A DNA stretch of 12,010 nt from Parachlorella kessleri. Lineage: Eukaryota > Chlorophyta > Trebouxiophyceae > Chlorellales > Chlorellaceae. Each line of letters starts with the position of its first letter. The first letter of the stretch is position 1. Shown one piece after another: positions 9,223 to 12,010 of this stretch. The notes beneath the pieces were generated by a model. That model was not told the DNA's origin. It searched no databases and was given only the letters and a program-made list of their open reading frames with translations. Where the stretch lies: contig BBXU01000555.1 of assembly GCA_001598975.1 (NCBI GenBank), positions 1 through 12,010 of the forward strand, written 5' to 3'. Made by a program: the position numbers and the translations under genes.

Positions 9223-9953
9223 ATGGAAGGCAGCTGCCCCGCTTCAACCAGCGAGCCTGAGGTGCCCAGCTACCTGAAGGGAAAGCCAGAGGAGTTCAGG
9301 GCTCTTACAGATGCAGTCCTGGTGGTCCAAGGCACGGAGTTTCCGGTGCACAAGCAAGTGCTCTCTGCGGCCAGCCCCTTTTTCGCGGACCTCTTCCTAG
9401 GTGTTGCCAGTGGTGGGTGGGGAGGCATGGAGACTAGTGAATGCATGCGTGTAGTGAAACAGGTCATGTCACTGTCAGTCCAGTATGCCCGTCCCCCATC
9501 TCTGTTCGCAGTAGTGCCTGCCACCTTAACCCAAAACAGTATATTACAGACCACGTTGGTGCCCCACCAGGCACCGTGCTTCCAAAGCTGAAGGGAGCGG
9601 CCACCTGTTCATGGACAGGTTCCACAGCTGCTGGCCTCCAGTCCTGTTGTGATGCATGCCCAGTCTCACCCTTGGCAGTCCGTCAATGAGCAGGAGCGGT
9701 GTGCTTCAGTTGCAGGAGAGGGGCCGACCAGGCACGAATTGGTGCCTGAAGGGAGCGACCATCCCCTGACAGTGGGCACGTTTGAGCTCTTCCTGGGTAT
9801 GGTGTACGGGGCACTGGCTAACTGGGACCGCCCACAGTCGGTAAGCTTGGGCTATAAGCTGAGATACCCCTTCGGAGTTCACATATCGCAGTTACAACCC
9901 AACCTAGGTCACATGCACAGGCTGCTGTTGAGCTGAGACATATATATATATAT

Positions 9954-9991
<38 letters not shown>

Positions 9992-10697
9992 GTGCCCCAG
10001 TGTTGCAGCTAGATGTTGCATAGTCTCCTTGTTCACATATCTTCCTGGCAGTGTTTCGTCTGCCCAACCCCCCCCCCCCCTTCTCTGCCTTATGCAGGTG
10101 GAGGAGGCCGAAGAGTTGCTGCCCCTTGCAGACTTCCTTGGAGAGGATAAACTCTTGTCGAGGTGCTCCACCTACATCGCCAACCCTTTACGCCTGCATG
10201 TCTCCAGTGGCTCTTTTGACACATGAGTACCAGGAATTCAGTTGACCCAGCACACCTGTTCTGCCTGGAGGCCATCACTCGAAAACAGCGTACGTGTGGC
10301 ATATCCCTTGGTTGTAGTTGCGGCTCTTATGGACATATTAGGCGGAAAGCCAGAGTCTGATGTGTGGGGGCTGCTGCTCTTGTCCATGCAGGGCTGCATT
10401 GCGCAAATACCTGGCACTGGCCTCTCGCTACAAGCTGCGTGAGCTGATGGCACGGTGCTTGCCCTACCTTGTGGAAGACGCTTTCGAGTACAAACACATG
10501 GACGGCTTTGACGAGCTTTTTGACGCATCTGTGTCAAATACCCTCTTGAAGGCGCTGGCTTGGGCTGCCCACACAAAACAGACCGAGGTCTACAACACAG
10601 GAGTGTCCTATGCGAATTTAGTTGGAAGAGCAACAACGCAGAACTGCGGTATGACGCGTTCCTGAGGCTCCTGGGAGAGGTCCAGTGGGGTGTGTAG
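9223..10697 (+). CDS. BTB/POZ-domain protein, six proposed exons
   Basis: BTB proteins usually act as dimeric adaptors, often bringing substrates to CUL3 ubiquitin ligases; the partner here is unknown. Proposed exons are 9223-9400, 9716-9840, 10098-10206, 10242-10293, 10392-10587 and 10629-10697, giving about 242 residues. The N-terminal BTB core is clear: TDAVLVVQGTEFPVHKQVLS followed by AASPFFADLFL (about 29-59), then LTVGTFELFLGMVYG and EEAEELLPLADFLGEDKLL with CSTYIAN (about 102-130). A BACK-like helical part follows (CLEAITRKQR, KYLALASRYKLRELMARCLPYL). The end reads NNAELRYDAFLRLLGEVQ before TAG. The first two introns are normal in size (315 and 257 nt). Keeping the frame later demands introns of only 35 nt (10207-10241) and 41 nt (10588-10628). 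An alternative for the first is a 71-nt intron 10163-10233 (AG/GTGCTC to CCAG), but it removes the conserved CSTYIA. No kelch or MATH domain is present. Confidence 0.75.
9940..9990. repeat. (TA)n microsatellite in the second BTB intron
   Basis: About 50 bases of almost pure alternating T and A, broken by two TAA interruptions, lie in intron 9841-10097. This is a simple sequence repeat likely to vary in length between strains; it stands out sharply from the GC-rich surroundings. Confidence 0.95.
10068..10080. repeat. C13 homopolymer acting as polypyrimidine tract
   Basis: Thirteen consecutive C residues are followed by TTCTCTGCC and the acceptor TATGCAG at 10091-10097. The tract lies where the polypyrimidine stretch of the intron belongs, so it probably contributes to recognition of the 3' splice site. 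Homopolymers of this length are also prone to sequencing and assembly error. Confidence 0.85.
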
Positions 10698-11934
10698 GGA
10701 CAGCCAGAAGTGGCAATCTTCAGCCCTTGCAGGCTGCCCATGCTGAGGGTGGCCGCCTTCCCTGCCAGTGGCTGATGGATGCAAGGATGTTGGGGAGCCT
10801 GTTATGTGTATATTAAACTCCCCTTTTGGCTCCATTTCACTGAGCATGCAACCCCATGGGAGGTGTTTGTGCAGACGTAGGGGTTAGTGCATAACAGTGA
10901 CCTGGGAACCACAGGTGTGTGAGGAACTTTATTGCACCTCCGGTGTGCCGCTTGCTGCAGGGCAGCAAGTGGGCTACCATACGGTGTACATAGATAGTTC
11001 TTGCATAGTTATTGTATGTTGCGATATTGCTGTGCACTCAGACATTGGGGTCATCACAAGAATTGCCTTGCTGGCGGGGTTGCTGTTTTAATTGCTCTTT
11101 CTGTTGCGATTTCCATGAGCACAACCTAGAACTTCTGGCATGTTGCCTGTCAGCTGGTGCCGGGCTGCAAATACTCTTGCACTGTGACTGACCCTGGTCA
11201 GGCCATGGACGGGTCTCTCAAGCCCTGGTGGCCGGGGTGGAGTGGGCTTAACTTTGGCAGCTTGGTAGTATATTTGCTTGCAGTGACATGGTCGTGCCAG
11301 AAGGAAAGTTGAGGGCCAGAAAGCTGGCGTTATTGCCCTCTATGTTGCTAGTGAGCATGCATGCATGGTCCAGACGCATTGTCAAGCATGCTTGCAGAGG
11401 CTGTGCACCCAGCAAGCATGGTGCGTATACAAGAGGGTGGCCAAAGTGGCTGTAGCTGGCCAGTTCTCATATCTAAGTGTTTTTGCCTGCAAGTACTGGA
11501 TGATACAATAGACAGGCTTGCAGGCAGTGTCTTGCTGCAGCGGTGGTAACTTAGGGTAGGGGCTGAGCCTGGCGATCAGTTGAAGACTACTCGGGACACC
11601 TGAGCCTGCTGCAAGACCACCAGCGCTAAGCTCACACAATAACTTGCCTTCGCTAACCGTTGTCTGAAATTCTTTGGGACCACCGATGCGCAGTCTCAAA
11701 AGCGCGGGAATGCACCATAACGCTCGGGCCGTACATCCGTACTGCAACAGAGGCCCTGCCTCGCGACGCGTCGATTTTCGCTCTTTGTTCGTGTTCGGTC
11801 ACTCTTTCCGTCCCGTGTCATGCCTTCTTGGTGCTGTTTGAGTCTGCGAGGACTGCCTGCTGCATCGGCTGCTGTCATTGACCAGTGGCTGATCGCTGAC
11901 ATACCAGAAGAGCTGAGTTAAGCTGAAGTTATAG
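10698..11934. other. Intergenic stretch of about 1.2 kb
   Basis: I find no convincing gene here. Open frames in this stretch lack family resemblance, protein-like composition and coherent splice sites. It should contain the BTB 3' UTR and the promoter and 5' end of the gene entering at the right edge. I did not find a TGTAA signal for the BTB gene. The part from about 11650 to 11820 is CpG-rich, holds the palindrome CGACGCGTCG at 11764-11773, and looks most promoter-like. Confidence 0.4.
11764..11773. promoter_or_regulatory. Perfect 10-bp palindrome with an MluI-box core
   Basis: CGACGCGTCG is a perfect palindrome around ACGCGT, the core of the MCB element bound by E2F-like or MBF-type cell-cycle regulators in other eukaryotes. 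It lies about 50 bp upstream of a plus-strand ATG (11820) and about 170 bp upstream of the proposed right-edge exon. The regulatory role is an inference from position and symmetry. Confidence 0.3.
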
Positions 11935-12010
11935 AGGAGGAACGGGTGGCACTGCTGGTTGAAGAGCTGGTCGAGGAGGCCGAGCGCAGGGGCGAGTTAG
12001 AGCAGGCTGT
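11935..12010 (+). CDS. Glu-rich exon of a gene continuing past the right edge
   Basis: After a possible acceptor ending TTATAG at 11934, preceded by a branch-like GCTGAC at 11895-11900, the frame reads EEERVALLVEELVEEAERRG. This is a strongly charged, helical, probably coiled-coil segment with no stop to the edge. In the same frame upstream, an ATG at 11820-11822 opens a 34-codon stretch ending ADIPEELS and a TAA at 11922-11924, directly before this segment. So either the TAA lies in an intron, or a second start is used, or the base is wrong. Too little is visible to name the product. Confidence 0.35.

Noticed and set aside
10238..10741. A 167-codon minus-strand frame
   Set aside because: It is antisense to the BTB exons, which carry recognisable BTB/BACK-like sequence on the plus strand.
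11382..11747. A 121-codon minus-strand frame in the last intergenic region
   Set aside because: There is no family resemblance, no splice support and no nearby coding context; it is consistent with chance.
1..12010. Mobile elements, CRISPR arrays, tRNA or rRNA genes, viral genes
   Set aside because: I saw no terminal inverted repeats with a transposase, no regularly spaced repeats, no cloverleaf-like gene and no viral hallmark protein. The content fits an ordinary nuclear locus of a green alga.

Overview
The window looks like nuclear DNA of a green alga, probably a trebouxiophyte-like chlorophyte. It is moderately GC-rich. Genes are densely split by GT-AG introns, mostly 120-420 nt with a shorter class of about 60-70 nt, and TGTAA motifs of the green-algal polyadenylation type lie downstream of gene ends. 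No prokaryotic operon features, tRNA, rRNA, CRISPR array or transposase was recognised. All gene models below were built by hand from splice sites, reading-phase compatibility and family resemblance, so terminal exons are less certain than internal ones.

Layout. (1) Positions 14-795, minus strand: an unrecognised multi-exon gene that runs off the left edge. (2) Positions 1966-5783, minus strand: an eight-exon gene for the ESCRT-I subunit VPS23/TSG101/ELC, with an N-terminal UEV domain, a long Pro/Gly/Ala-rich linker, a coiled coil, a C-terminal steadiness box and an extra low-complexity tail. (3) Positions 5784-6086: a compact shared promoter carrying two overlapping bZIP/CRE-like sites. (4) Positions 6087-8751, plus strand: a nine-exon VIT1/CCC1-type vacuolar iron transporter with one GC-AG intron. 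(5) Positions 9223-10697, plus strand: a BTB/POZ-domain protein whose 3' half can be kept in frame only with very short introns (35 and 41 nt) or by assuming frameshifts. (6) The last 80 bases, plus strand: the start of a glutamate-rich exon of another gene.

The VPS23 and VIT genes are divergently transcribed from about 300 bp, and both products work on the endosome-vacuole system: ESCRT-I sorts ubiquitinated membrane cargo to the vacuole, and VIT1 loads Fe2+ into it. A shared regulatory input is possible but is inference. I see no new multi-gene system. The points most worth checking are the unrecognised left-edge gene, the tiny introns of the BTB gene, the twin CRE motif in the divergent promoter, and the extended VPS23 architecture.
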